NCBI GenBank assembly: GCA_028751875.1
Contig: CM054155.1
Span: 54,899,492-54,963,491, forward strand
Length of the DNA stretch: 64,000 nucleotides
Origin: Rapana venosa
Taxonomy: Eukaryota; Mollusca; Gastropoda; Neogastropoda; Muricidae
Reading direction: 5' to 3'
Part shown: positions 1 to 13,055 of the stretch, in pieces
How the letters are laid out: every line of letters starts with the position of its first letter
Numbering within the stretch: the first letter of the stretch is position 1
The notes under the pieces: model-generated
Database searches by the model: none
What the model was told of the DNA's origin: nothing
Seen by the model: only the letters and a program-made list of their open reading frames with translations
Program-made: the position numbers and the translations under genes

Positions 1-910
1 TGGGGATAGAGGGTATTGGCAATGGTAAGTCTGTGGGTGCAGGCAAACTCCAGCAGATGTAGTCCCCTGTTGTTGTTCTCTCCAGTTCCAAACTGGTCAA
101 CTGTTCCGGCCCATTGGTTGTAAGAGTCAGGACCTACTTTGGCGTTAAAATCCCCTTGAAATGATGATGTCTTTCTTGGGTATCTTCATAATGGTCTCTT
201 CAAGATCTTCGTAAAATTCTTGTACTTCTTCATCTGCATGGTCAGATGATGGTGCATAGATTTGTATGATGGTGATGTTCTTGGGCTTGGCCAACACCCG
301 GATGCTGATAATCCTGCTGGAAGCCAGTGTACAGCTGATAATGCACCCCAGTACTTCCTTTCTGACTATAAATACCACTCCATGTTGGTGATGTTTCTCT
401 TGACCACTGTACCAGATCTTGTTGCCTTCTTCAGTCATTGTCTCACCAAATCCTGTCCTTCTCACTTCTCCTAGTCCAATAATGTCCTATTTATAGTGGC
501 TAAGCTCATACTCTAGTTCTATGATTTTTCCGCACTGGTAGAGTGTACGGACGTTCAATGTACCAATGGTGATCTGTTCTCTAGGGAGCTTAAGTAATGT
601 TTTAACTCCAGTAGCTGACTTGTCACTTCCACCCTGGTGTTGATCAATGGAAAGCGCGGTCATTGGTAACCCGGGCCTGTCGAGTCCGGTATCATATTGG
701 CTTTTCATCTGTCTTTCATGTCTTTTCTGTGGGCTTAGGATATTCCTTGGTGGCGCCAATCTCTTCTCCAAGTCTCCATATATTTTTTTCTTTCTATTGG
801 GATTCCTCCCCCACATGCGACAGGTTGTACTGGGTTACATGGATACCAGTAGCAGTAACAGAGAACTTCTCTGACTGACCTGACAAATGTCAAGTTACAA
901 CTGTGCAACT

Positions 911-1200
911 GTTAAAGGTAAAGGTGTTCCCATAACCTATGTGGTCTAGGGGAGCGAGGTGTCAGAGACTTCAGCTTCTCCAGGGGCCAGCATATTGAGG
1001 GCGGCGCCCATCCCCTCTCCCTCGCTGCTTTACCTTCCCTGACCGTAAAGAGGGCAGGTACTCATTTACAGCTGGGGGAACTGTACTGAAGCCAAGGTGC
1101 ACAAACGGTCAGCCATCCAAGTGGTAACCACGCTCGACGCTGCATAATCTTGGCTGGGGGGGAAAGCGAGCGCCCTGACCACTGAGCTATCCCATCCCCT
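911..1200 (-). mobile_element. SINE family S1 (tRNA-5S chimera), copy 1
   Basis: A 290-bp element flanked by a 9-bp target-site duplication, TGTGCAACT, at 902-910 and 1201-1209. On the minus strand it begins with a tRNA-like segment containing ATAGCTCAGTGG (box A type). It continues into a stretch resembling the internal control region of 5S rRNA (about 1095-1150), then a body, and ends in a TTTACC-type tail next to 911. The copy at 33580-33982 sits at the same site and so descends from the same insertion. The copy at 37917-38198 is an independent insertion. Confidence 0.75.
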
Positions 1201-1299
1201 TGTGCAACTATAGATAGTGCAATTCGAAATCTGTCCAATCCAATCCTGTTGTTTATAGCTCTGCCAAACACAGAGGCCATATCAGGGCTGTCACCTCGT

Positions 1300-1480
1300 A
1301 ACATTTTAAATCTCATATTTAAAATGTGCAACTATGTACAGATTAAAATAGAGCATAAAACCAACTCTACTAAATGTAAATCTCTTGAAATCTTTTTAAT
1401 CTAAATTAAAACTGCGCAACTACAGAGTCTAAACAAGATTAAAACGGGGTATAAAATCCAACTCTACTATCCTTCCCTGC
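1300..1480 (-). repeat. Tandem monomers in the 5' UTR of LINE B
   Basis: Two adjacent degenerate monomers of roughly 70-80 bp. On the plus strand each contains a TGCAACTA core, then ATTAAAA, then CCAACTCTACTA (ends near 1373 and 1470). A third, partial TGTGCAACTATAG core follows the SINE at 1201. Some LINE families carry tandem 5' UTR monomers with promoter activity. A promoter role here is inferred only from position. Confidence 0.5.
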
Positions 1481-1494
1481 ATTAACGCCCTGAC

Positions 1495-4093
1495 CAAACC
1501 ATAAGGAGAAGACCAAACCACAGAAGAAGATCACAAACTATGGTATAGTGGCGACGACTCCAAACACCAACATGGAGTAGGATTTCTTGTCAACAAGAAG
1601 AGGACTAACAGTGTCAGCTGTACCCCAATCTCAAGTAGACTGATCTCCATGCGTATCGCAGCAAAACCACACAACATGACCATCATACAAGTCTATGCAC
1701 CAACATCAGACTACGATGATGAAGCAATTGAGCGTTTCTACAAGGATTTGGAGAGCATCATCAAATCAACTCCAAAGAAGGACTTTCTCTGATTCAGGGC
1801 AACTGGAATGCCAAGATCGGACATGACGCCTATGACCAATGAACCAGGGACAAAGGCCTTTTTTGGGTGGACGAAACCAAAACGATAGAGGTCTCAGACT
1901 TTTGGAATTTGCAAGCAGCCAAAATTCTTACTGTCGCCAACACCCTATACCCCCACAAGAACATCAGAAAGAACGACGTGGCACTCCCAAAGGGAAAAGA
2001 TACACACCATATTGATTACATCTTTGCCCCCAAACGATTTAAGTCGAGCATCAACAAAGCCCAGACAAGAACTTTCCCTGGCGCTGATATCGGCAGTGAT
2101 CACAACATGGTACTAATGACCCTACAGATCAAGCTGAAGACCAAGAACCAGAAGAGAAATCCCCGTTTGCGATTCAACATAGAAAAGCTGAAGGACCCCG
2201 AAGTCGCTGAAATCTTTAAAGCTGAGATAGGGGGCAGATTTGCAGCATTGAATTTCCTCCAAGATGACATCAACAATCTCACTGAGACCTTCAGCAAGAC
2301 CATTCAGGAGACAGCACTGGAGATCTTTGGGAAAGAAAGGAAAAAGAACCAACCGTGGGTTAACCAACGATATCCTGGAACCTGGCATCAACGTAGGGAG
2401 CTAACGCCAGACAAGAACAAAAACCCAGAAACGGCCAAAGAGTATAGAACAGTCAACGGTCAATCCAAGAAGAAGATGACTGAGGCAATGGGGAAACTGG
2501 ATGTCAGAAAAATGCTCCAAGGTTGAGAAGGCAATGGCAAAAGGAGACAGAAAGGGGGGGCGTACCAGACCATCAAAATACTAACCAAGTCCCAGCAGCC
2601 AAAGACCTCCGTTATTGAAGACAAAGAGGGGTCAGTCCTTACAGAGAGCGCCACTATCATGAATAGATTGACAGAATATTGCAGTCACCTGTACAACTAC
2701 AAGCTGAAGGCTGATCCGAACAAGATCCCAGATCATCAGATCCTGAAAGCACACAGGTGCTGGAGGAAGAGGTAGAAGAAGCAGTAAGATCCTTGAAAGG
2801 AGGCAAGTCACCAGGGATTGACAACATCCCAGCTGAGCTCATCAAGTGCAGAGGCCCAGAGATGATCAAGGCACTAACAATCATCTGCCAACGCACCTGG
2901 ACCAGCAAAGAGTGGCCTGAGCAGTGGACCCAATCCATCATAGTTCTACTTCCAAAGAAGGGAGACCTGAAGAAGTGCCAAAATTACAGAACAATCAGTC
3001 TGATAAGCCATCCAAGCAAAGTTATGCTACGCATTGCCTGAACAGACTGAAACCACAAGCAGAAGAAATCCTACCAGAAGAACAGGCAGGATTCAGACCA
3101 GGTCGAAGCACTGTCGAGCAATCTTCAACATCAGAATGCTCATAGAGAAGCACCCCCCAACATCACTACAGCTCTACAACAACTTCATTTACCCTTTAAA
3201 AAGGCCTTCGACCGAGTGTGGCAAGAAGCTCTGTGGCAAGTCCCTGAGAGACTATATAACTTCGACGAGGACCGATTCAAGTCATCCAGGCGCTGTATGA
3301 CAGCTCCCACAGCGCCAGTCCTCATGAGTGGAGAAAAACGAGGACTTTTCCGGACTTCAGTTGGAGTTCGACAAGGCTGCCCGCTATCCTCCGCTCTTTT
3401 CAACGTGTTCTGGAAAAACATCTGCAGGGGCCCCTTGACTTCCCAAAACCATAATCACATAGAAGGAAGGCATTCTGAAATCTTCGATTCGCAGACGATA
3501 TTTAATTCCCCTGGGCCGCAGTGAAGAAAAACTCCAGGATCTCACCACCAGATGGAAACATCAGCCAATGATCACGGTATGGAGATCAGCACGGAAAAGA
3601 GCAAAATCCAGTGAACAGTACCCACACCGACCACTCCACCAGCATCAAGATGAGTAGCGAGACACTAGAGGAGGTGGAAACTTTCAAGAACCTTTGGGGC
3701 AGTCATCACCAAAAAAAGGACAGCACACGAGAGGTGAAAACAGACTTTCAATGCCACTTCCTCCATGATAAGCTGGGGAAAGTGTGGAGAAACCATAACA
3801 TCAGAACTCCAAAGGTCAAACTAAAAAGGCACTCGTCACATCCATTGCCTTTTACCGTGAAACAGGCACTCACGCCGATTTTTAACGTGCATTTAAGCCT
3901 TTGAGATGAAGTGCCTCAGGCGGTCAGAACATCACCTACGGACCGAAAAAAAAAACGCTACATCTGGGAGAGATCAAGGCATGGCTGGGGAAAAAAGCTA
4001 TTGCTAGATAAATCAAACGAGGAATTGAAATGGGGTTGGCCCCCACAACAAAGGGAAACGCCCTTAAAGAATCCTAAGGGGAAAGGGGAAAAA
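1495..4093 (+). mobile_element. RTE-like LINE 'A', 3' part, unit 1
   Basis: Plus-strand LINE that resumes mid-endonuclease immediately after LINE B. The start of its endonuclease is not in this unit, but in the second unit it lies on the far side of LINE B (29960-30090). Recognisable parts in order are endonuclease (1530-2130), linker (2130-2700), reverse transcriptase (2750-3540) and C-terminal region (3600-4093). It runs into the assembly gap, so the 3' end is missing; the second copy ends at 37077. Many small frameshifts make it a pseudo-element as assembled. Confidence 0.8.
1867..3545 (+). pseudogene. LINE A endonuclease/reverse transcriptase polyprotein remains
   Basis: Longest open pieces of the LINE A protein. 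Bases 1867-2526 give the end of the endonuclease, with THHIDYIFAPKRFKSS and FPGADIGSDHNMV (catalytic SDH), followed by the linker KNQKRNPRLRFNIEKL. Bases 2757-3041 give the reverse-transcriptase fingers, with GGKSPGIDNIPAELIK and NYRTISLISHPSK. Bases 3075-3120 give EEQAGFRPGRSTVEQ. Around 3190-3230 a shifted frame encodes the catalytic DF-KAFDRVW motif. VGVRQGCPLSSALFN is at 3364-3408 and the LRFADDI active-site motif near 3485-3510. At least five frame changes separate these pieces, so no functional protein is predicted. Confidence 0.8.
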
Positions 4094-4593
4094 NNNNNNN
4101 NNNNNNNNNNNNNNNNNNNNNNNNNNNNNNNNNNNNNNNNNNNNNNNNNNNNNNNNNNNNNNNNNNNNNNNNNNNNNNNNNNNNNNNNNNNNNNNNNNNN
4201 NNNNNNNNNNNNNNNNNNNNNNNNNNNNNNNNNNNNNNNNNNNNNNNNNNNNNNNNNNNNNNNNNNNNNNNNNNNNNNNNNNNNNNNNNNNNNNNNNNNN
4301 NNNNNNNNNNNNNNNNNNNNNNNNNNNNNNNNNNNNNNNNNNNNNNNNNNNNNNNNNNNNNNNNNNNNNNNNNNNNNNNNNNNNNNNNNNNNNNNNNNNN
4401 NNNNNNNNNNNNNNNNNNNNNNNNNNNNNNNNNNNNNNNNNNNNNNNNNNNNNNNNNNNNNNNNNNNNNNNNNNNNNNNNNNNNNNNNNNNNNNNNNNNN
4501 NNNNNNNNNNNNNNNNNNNNNNNNNNNNNNNNNNNNNNNNNNNNNNNNNNNNNNNNNNNNNNNNNNNNNNNNNNNNNNNNNNNNNNNNNNNNN
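4094..4593. other. Assembly gap (500 N)
   Basis: Exactly 500 N, which looks like a placeholder length. By comparison with the second unit, the 3' end of LINE A and possibly the first cysteine-rich exon (equivalent of 37294-37695) would be expected in or just beyond this gap. Confidence 0.99.
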
Positions 4594-5935
4594 TATTTCC
4601 CTTTAATTATTGGGGTTAAAAGGTTTTTCTCCAAAAAATCAACTTAAATGAATCAAAGCACCAGAAAAATTGCCCTTTTTTTTTATGATAATAATTTTGG
4701 GAAGGGGTTTCCAATACCAGCCCATAACAGTTGAGGGTTTGTTGTCTTTAAAAGTTTGTTGTGTCTTTAACGGGTTAAAAATAGGTTTTGTAAATTCCCT
4801 AATTAAAAATTGGAATATGCCTAAATGTTTTGACTGTTTGGTAAGGGAATTGTTTTTTTAAATTTATGAAGGTTTGATTAAAGCTTTAAAGTAATGAGGT
4901 GTATTTTCTAAAATATTCCTTTCCCCTTTAAATTATGATACTTGTGAAAGGAATTTTTTTTTAAATGTTTTAAGTTTTTTAAAAATTATTGAACATTTTT
5001 TTTTTAAAAAATTTGGTTTTGTTACAATTTTTTTTAATAAATGGTCGTTTGGTTAAATTTGTTTTTTAAAGTTATTTTTTGATTTTCGCTTAATTATTAT
5101 TTAACCCCTTATTTAATTGTTTAAAATGCAATGTTTGAAAAATTTTGTTTCTAACTAATTTAAAGGCTTATGCAAATTGTTTTAATTTTCTGCGTTAAAA
5201 TAATTTATTTTTGAACCACTTTAAAAATCTGTATATTGGTAAGTTTGTACCTTTATTAAGGTTTGTTAATTTGCCCAGTTCTTGAATTTAAATTTTGGGA
5301 ACTTGCCTATTTATTTAAACTGAATTTAAATTTTTTTAAAAAAACATTTTTTTACAAAATTCCTTTTTTTGGGGGAAAAAAGTATTTTTTTTAATTTTTC
5401 CAAAGGGGAAAATTTTTAAAAGGGGGAAAAAATAGGACTTTAGCTATTTTTGGGCCCTTTTTGGGGAAAAATTATTTCCCTTCTTTAAATTTTTTTCCTT
5501 TTTTTTTATTTTTTTTCTTTTTTATTTTTTGGGTTTTTTAAATTCTTTTTTTTGGGGTTTGTTTAAAAAAAAGGGTTTTCCCTTTTTTCCCAAATTTTTT
5601 CTTTTAAATCTTTTTTTTTAATTTAAAATTTTTTTTTTTTTTTTAAAAAAATTTTTTTTTAATTTACCCCTTTTTTTTCCTGGAACTTGGATTTTAAAAA
5701 AAGGGGGGGATTTTGGGGGGGGTTTTTCCCAGTGTTTTCCCCGTTATGGCCCCGGGGGGGGGTTTTCCCCTTTGGGGGTTTTTGATTTTTTTTTTTAAAA
5801 CCCTTTGCTTTTTTTTTTGGGGGTTTAAAAATAATAAAATCATTCCCCGGGAACTAAAATAAAAAAATATGTTTTTTGGGCCCAAAAGGGCCAAAGCCGG
5901 AGCTTACCCGGTTTCTGTACGAAAGGGAAAAGTTT
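4594..5935. other. Low-complexity, homopolymer-inflated sequence, no gene seen
   Basis: Strongly T/A-rich with long alternating T, A, G and C homopolymer blocks, especially 5340-5900. No splice-compatible open frame, domain or known repeat could be recognised. The texture looks like poorly corrected sequence rather than normal genomic composition. Confidence 0.7.
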
Positions 5936-5939
5936 TTTC

Positions 5940-6230
5940 CCCACCCCGTGACAGACGCTTCTGCGCCGATATTTCCCCAGCAAGCTGGTCCCACTTGTAC
6001 CCTGGTGGGTGAGGAAAATAGGAGTAAAGTTTTTTCCCAAGGACAAAAACCCACCCGGGGCGGATCAAACCCCCCCCCCGACCTCTGGATTACGATTGCC
6101 CCCTAACCCTCGACCACGGTCCCCAAAAAATTTGCCAACACACCCGGTTTTCCCAGGCGTCACCAATCCAAGTAAAACCGGGGCCCGACGCTGCTTAATT
6201 CTGATCGGAGAAACCGTGCTTTCAGCTTAG
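5940..6230 (-). mobile_element. 5S-tRNA chimeric SINE (family S4), degraded
   Basis: On the minus strand, starting near 6228, the sequence reads like most of a 5S rRNA: GAAAGCAC, then TTAAGCAGCGTCGGGCC, TACTTGGAT, GGTGACGCCTGGGAAAACC. This is followed at about 6120-6055 by a tRNA-like stretch with TAATCCAGAGGTCG and a box-B-like GGTTTGATCC. Next comes CCTTGGGAAAAAACTTTACT, which resembles conserved central domains of SINEs that have 5S-tRNA heads. The order 5S then tRNA then core is the one described for DeuSINE/AmnSINE-type elements. Inflated homopolymers obscure the 3' end. It could instead be a 5S pseudogene next to a tRNA-SINE, but the order and spacing favour one element. Confidence 0.6.
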
Positions 6231-6235
6231 GGCCT

Positions 6236-6639
6236 TTTTGCAGGGAGACGTAATTGTTGAAAGATCTTTACATCTCAGCCTAATTTTTAAGAGATTGAGG
6301 GGTACCTTAATCAATTAATGGCTTTACCTTTTTGGGCCCCCTACAAAAATGAACATGTGACAACCAATTTCTAGCGTCTCACGACCTATAGAAACAGATA
6401 TTTTTCAAATTGGGAATGGGGTTACCAATTTGTCCATAAAATTTTCAGAGTGTTTGTAACCTAGACCTTACTTCTCTGGATAAAAAGCTTGCAACTTCAG
6501 ATGGCTCCCAGTACATTCACAGGAAAATTTTGGGGGGCTAGCATGATAGTTTTTTAAATATTTTTTATCAATTTAATCTGGTAATCGATGTTCATTGTCT
6601 TCTTTCTAGTACATTACCTCCTTTGATTGCAAAAACCAC

Positions 6640-6640
<1 letters not shown>
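6236..6640. other. No recognisable feature
   Basis: A/T-rich non-coding sequence with no domain, RNA or repeat that I can name. A short stretch near 6255-6270 (GTTGAAAGATCTT) recurs at about 39881, just upstream of the truncated exon in block B'. Confidence 0.5.
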
Positions 6641-8858
<2,218 letters not shown>

Positions 8859-9004
8859 AACCACAGTGATCATTTTCTTTCGTGATTGAACGGTATTGAT
8901 TCAATATGAAATAAATATCCAAAGTTTGCTGTCCTAACCTGATTACAATTTTAATTTTTAAACCTTTTCACTGACGGGCAGGAGGGTCTCGGCGGCGTGA
9001 TAAG

Positions 9005-9374
9005 GCCCTGAACCAACAGTGAGGATTGGAGAAGTAAACCCACTGACCTGCTTAGTCAACATTGACGGCTCTCAAACAGGAAGGCTGCCAACATGTGGGC
9101 CAATACGTTATATTTTCGGCTGGTTCACGACTTTGACAGTCAAAAAGGATACCCAGTGTGCATTACCTCAGCCCATGAGTGTGACCAAAATCAGAACCAG
9201 GAAGGTTGCAAATGCACTACAGAGACGGGAAGGAACTGAGAAGATATGAAATGGATTTCCATGGTGATGTCAAAATGCCTTATGGCGCTATGCTGGACTG
9301 TGACGTGCCATGTTTGCCTAGAATCCAGACATCCAGGCAAAGGTCTTCTGCTTGTCAACATTTGAGTTTTCGAG
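9005..9374 (+). pseudogene. Second eight-cysteine domain exon (two 1-nt deletions)
   Basis: Candidate exon bounded by an AG at 9003-9004 and a GTAACT donor at 9375. It begins and ends in phase 1. The reading frame starts PEPTVRIGEVNPLTC, shifts near 9115 and again near 9232, and ends at YGAMLDC...SSACQHLSF. Both shifts are in the sense of one missing base. Adding one base back at each gives 372 bp, a multiple of three, as the phase 1-1 model needs. Cysteine order (LTC, PTC, PVC, HEC, GCKC, LDC, SAC, plus one in VPC) parallels the exon at 37294-37695. I cannot name the family; secretion is inferred from the signal-peptide exon in block D. The acceptor is weak, and one near 8982 is an alternative. 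The deletions may be sequencing errors. Confidence 0.6.
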
Positions 9375-9554
9375 GTAACTAACATACAAACACACACACG
9401 CACAATTTATGGACAAATCAGCTTGCGACCATGTTCAGACTTGTAATGTTTCATGAAAAAAAAGGTAACCAAATTTTTTGTAATCCACAAGTGTTTTGAC
9501 ACAATTATGTACTGGTTATGTAAACACAATTGCCGTTCTTTTAACCACTTTCAG

Positions 9555-9606
9555 TTACTTGCCTTTTGGAATACTTGGGTTCAAAGAGATTATTTTGCTC
9601 AAATGA
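9555..9606 (+). CDS. Terminal exon of the cysteine-rich gene, copy 1
   Basis: A good 3' splice site (CCACTTTCAG ending at 9554) is followed by a short exon. Joined in phase 1 to the preceding exon, it would encode a hydrophobic tail. In this copy a base is missing relative to block B' (TTACTTGCC instead of TTACTTTGCC). In the intact copy (40225-40277) the tail reads VTLPFGIFGFIEIILLK then TGA. The acceptor is conserved in both copies. The tail is short for a transmembrane segment; a C-terminal hydrophobic tail or lipid-anchor signal is conceivable but unproven. Confidence 0.4.
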
Positions 9607-10380
9607 AAGCTATCAGTGACTGTGAAATTGAATCTGAAATGCAATAGAAAAATTGCTCCTCTATACTTTGATGGCATAAGTATGTTTTGGGAAAGAGGAA
9701 AATGATTCCAAGATACCATTACCCATGTTTGAACGAGACTTGACGAGTGTTATCATCCCTTCAGAGTACTGTGCGTCTTTCATACAAAAGCCACTTAGAA
9801 AACAACATGATTTGAAAATACACCCAACAATTACAAATAGAATATCAGCCTAAAATATGTTTTTGAACTGTTGAAGTAAGTAGAATCTGATTATTTGTAA
9901 ATTCCAGCATTCAGCAAGCGTTTTGAATTAGAAGCATTGTTTAAGTGGAAAGGGAGTGCAGTTGTTCTTAAAAATATGAGCACACTCTCCCCCCTCCCAA
10001 GTTAAAATGATGTTGAAACTAATGTGTTTAGTGAATATGTATGCATTTCTGAACTTAGTCTAAGTTCAGAGTTTCTTTTTAAAATGTTTTATTGCTAATT
10101 GAAACTACTTTTTTTTACCATCGAAAAATCTGTATTTGACTACCCATTTTTCATAAAAATAACAGAGTCTGTTTCCTTGGTGTCCAAAATTGCTAGTTCG
10201 TTTAACGGTTGTGTGATGTAATTTTCACTTGTTTATGATACTTCCATCCTTACACCTGTAATGCCACTACAGGTTGTTAAAAACATGGAAGTTTGACACA
10301 ACAAACACTTTGATTTTCACACTAAACGTAGTTAGAGAGGCATTATGCAAACTTGTGTTCAAGTTATTCTTGCCTTATAA

Positions 10381-10386
10381 AATAAA
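10381..10386 (+). promoter_or_regulatory. Candidate polyadenylation signal AATAAA
   Basis: AATAAA about 775 bp after the proposed TGA stop. Block B is well conserved between copies across the interval, as a 3' UTR might be. The motif is common in A/T-rich DNA and is not preserved at the equivalent site near 41090, so support is weak. Confidence 0.2.
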
Positions 10387-11104
10387 ATTATTATATATGT
10401 TATATGTTAGACAATTACTCTATAATAAGCAATCTGTACTATTTGTAAGCGATAAGTAATGTACTTCATATATGAATTAGATAGACTGATATCTGCCCAG
10501 TTCAAAACCATGAATTAAAACTATTGGCGAGTAAAGCCTCCGACTAGATACACTTTAACAGCTGTACAAAATAACTTTCATAAAACTTAAACGTTCACAA
10601 AACTGAATACTTTGTGACCAGAAAACGAAGGATATACACCACAGTTTAACAGCGAGCGCTCGCGCGCGCGAGCATGTCCATGAAGAGGAGATATTCAAAA
10701 TTAACCAGTGGCGCAATGCACAGTTAACGCAGTTTCTCATCTGCTGCACTCAAGCATAGCTTCCTAAGCGTTCATAGATTGAAAGTATAAACATCTCTAA
10801 TGCTACAAATTATACCATACTAACATCTTCCAATCTTATATTCCCTTCTAATGAAACCCCAAATATACCATAGATTTATATTTTTATGTCTGCATTTGGT
10901 CCAAATTAAGTTCCCCAATCAAACTTTTTTACAATGCGAAACAGCAGTTAGACTATGTACTGTGACTAACACGGCTCCTACATCTTACCCCTTTACAGTC
11001 TATACGACTTAATATGAGCTGTCCTATTTTTCTACAAAAAAAGTACTATTCTACATGATTCTTCAATCGCACAATAGATTTAGTAAAGATTTGTAAAAGA
11101 CCAA

Positions 11105-11370
11105 CCAGCCGCCCTGGCGCAAGGTTAGCGCCTGGGTTATGGACTTATAAAGGTCATAGGAATTTTTCGGACTCCGGCTGATCCTACCCAAGTGAGTGTG
11201 CTGTGGGCTCAGTGGGAAGACTGGGACCGCACAGTCGCGGCTTCATCCACTTTAACGGATGCAGTTTGAGGAATGTTGCTCAAATACCTGACCAACAAAC
11301 TGTCAGGTGTCAGTATCTCTCCTGGGCCTGGTTGACGCCGGGATCTATTAGGATCGTAAGCGTAAGTACA
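11105..11370 (+). mobile_element. SINE family S2 (tRNA-derived), copy 1
   Basis: Plus-strand copy of the family seen more fully at 27042-27300 and 60520-60780. Shared blocks are GGTTAGCGC (box A region), GTCATAGG, TTTTCGGACTC, GTGTGCTGTGGG, CTCAAATACCTGACCAAC and GGGCCTGGTTGACGC. The box B region is eroded in this copy. Diverged pieces of the same element recur at about 43322-43345 and 44326-44440. Confidence 0.6.
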
Positions 11371-11479
11371 AACCCTGTCAAGTACCTCAAAGCATATGCC
11401 AACTTCCACGAGCAGCAGCATTACGTCATCCTCATTGTCAATTGATCCTCATTTTCATTGATCCATGCGCAGATATAAA

Positions 11480-11960
11480 TAAAATGCCTGATTCGTGGTG
11501 CCATTGCTCTGGCCTTATGGTGACCTCAGATATGGTCTGCCCAAACACTCCTGTGCCGTGATGAAGTTTTTTTCAAGCCTTTGGGGTTTTGAGTTCGCAG
11601 GGACGTCCGTTGGTGGACGTTTTGTGATGGAATCCGACGTTGGTGAGCAACTCACTCAGATCTGGGGCTCCGCAACTGAGCTTGTACTGTCCCCAAGTTA
11701 GTAAGGGGCTTAGTAGGTGGTGTCCTGCATATGTTGCTCATAAAACATAGCACACTGAACACCCCAAAGTACCAGCAGCAGTGCAGAGCCTCTCTTAGCT
11801 GGTGGCCCCACGGCGGCCTGATAGTGAGTGGTAACCACAGTGGACTTCCTACTACTGGGGATGAGTCAAACAATTATGGGTATGTGCTGTGGCGGGGGAG
11901 AGGATTGAATGAGCACGTGGGAACACAGGACGGAGATATGTCACGGAAGATGAGGCAAGC
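11480..11960. repeat. Unclassified interspersed repeat R1
   Basis: About 480 bp, shared in diverged form with 44545-44990 and in part with 43360-43600. Common blocks include GTGGCCCCACGGCGGCC, CTACTGGGGATGAG and TAGTAGGTGGTGTCCTGC. No protein or Pol III promoter could be recognised, and the copies differ mainly by indels. Confidence 0.5.
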
Positions 11961-12535
11961 AAAAAAAAGGTTAAAAATTATAACAACTTTGTAGCATAAT
12001 ATTAGGTGTACATATTACCTTTACTTACATTATCAATAGACAAAAAATATTGATTTTCCAACAAAAATAGAGAACACTCATTGTGGTTGAGAAGAATCGA
12101 TCCAAGATCAGTATTTCAGCCAATCATATCCATGAATATGAGCAAACAATATGACTGAATAAAGTTGTTATTGATTTCTTTCCTAGATCAGACCAACGCT
12201 CGCATTCGGTAGATAACTCCGGGCCACACGCATTGAATGACAAAAATATCGTTAAGGTACATTTCAGGTAGACAACATAAAATTGACATAAACCAGTATA
12301 TAAAATACAAATTAATTTAATAATTATAACATCAGAGTATTGGAAAATAAGCAGATTTAGATAAATATACTACATTTTAAAAAATACAAAATATCATAAG
12401 CATAATAAGACAGTTTACATAGAGAACTGAAAAACTGAATATATTATGACAGCAGACCCTGGGATTGGTTTTGGCTGTTTTAACCTAAGACAAGTTAAGC
12501 CTGTCGGTCCACCCGCTACAGAATGATCCCATCAT

Positions 12536-13055
12536 TTTGGGTTTTTCTGTATAGGAATGATCCAACATACTGGTTTTCTTTGTGCGATAATCCCTCCATA
12601 GCTGTTTCTCTGTGTAGAATTGATCTCAAAATTCTGGTTATCTGTTGTAAATAATAAACTTTCTGGTTGATCTGTGTAAATAACATTCTGGTTTATCTAT
12701 GTAGAATATAATCGGTATTTTTCTGTGTAGAATGAAACATACTGGTTTTCCTGGTAGAAATGAATTGCTGTTTCCTCTTTGACAATAACAACATTCTTAC
12801 TTCTGTGTAGAATCTCATTCTGGGATCATCTAAGTAAAAAATATCATCAGTAGAAAGATATAATTTTGCTTTAAACAAGAAAAACCCAGAAACTCCTAGG
12901 TTTTCTAAGCAGAATGAATTCTGGTTTCCTGTGAAGAATCATAACTTGTGGTTTCTCTGTGTAGAATGATAACATTGCGGTTTCTCTGTTAGAATATAAC
13001 ATTGTGGTTTCTCCTGTATTGATTCGAACCCGAACATTCTAGTTTCTTCTGTAAT
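12536..13055. repeat. Minisatellite, unit about 26-31 bp
   Basis: Around 15-18 degenerate copies built on CTGTGTAGAATGA followed by ACATTCTGGTTT. Decayed relatives occur at 44190-44300 and 45025-45170 in block B'. Units vary in length, so this is a tandem repeat and not a CRISPR array. Confidence 0.75.

Larger units (their letters stand above)
1..1494 (-). mobile_element. RTE-like LINE 'B', 5' part (5' UTR and start of endonuclease), unit 1
   Basis: Non-LTR retrotransposon read on the minus strand and cut by the left window edge. The endonuclease start is at about 555-487, with the motif NVRTLYQCGK typical of APE-type endonucleases of RTE-like LINEs. A second open piece at 465-145 continues the endonuclease (GFGETMTEEGNKIWYSG, then IIQIYAPSSDHADEEVQEFY), and the frame is broken between them. 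Bases 1-60 match the stretch that follows in the fuller copy at 30091-34290. The region from about 880 to 1494 is its 5' UTR, itself split by the SINE at 911-1200. The element lies inside LINE A, which resumes at about 1495. It is not coding-competent as assembled. RTE is a motif-level call; a close sister clade is possible. Confidence 0.75.

Noticed and set aside
911..1200. Functional tRNA or 5S rRNA gene
   Set aside because: Only parts of each RNA are present, fused and followed by a SINE body with target-site duplications.
3911..4634. Open frames spanning the N gap
   Set aside because: Composed of unknown bases.
10650..10672. CG-alternating palindrome-like tract (GCGAGCGCTCGCGCGCG)
   Set aside because: Simple-repeat character and absent from the sister copy near 42870. 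No evidence of a regulatory role.
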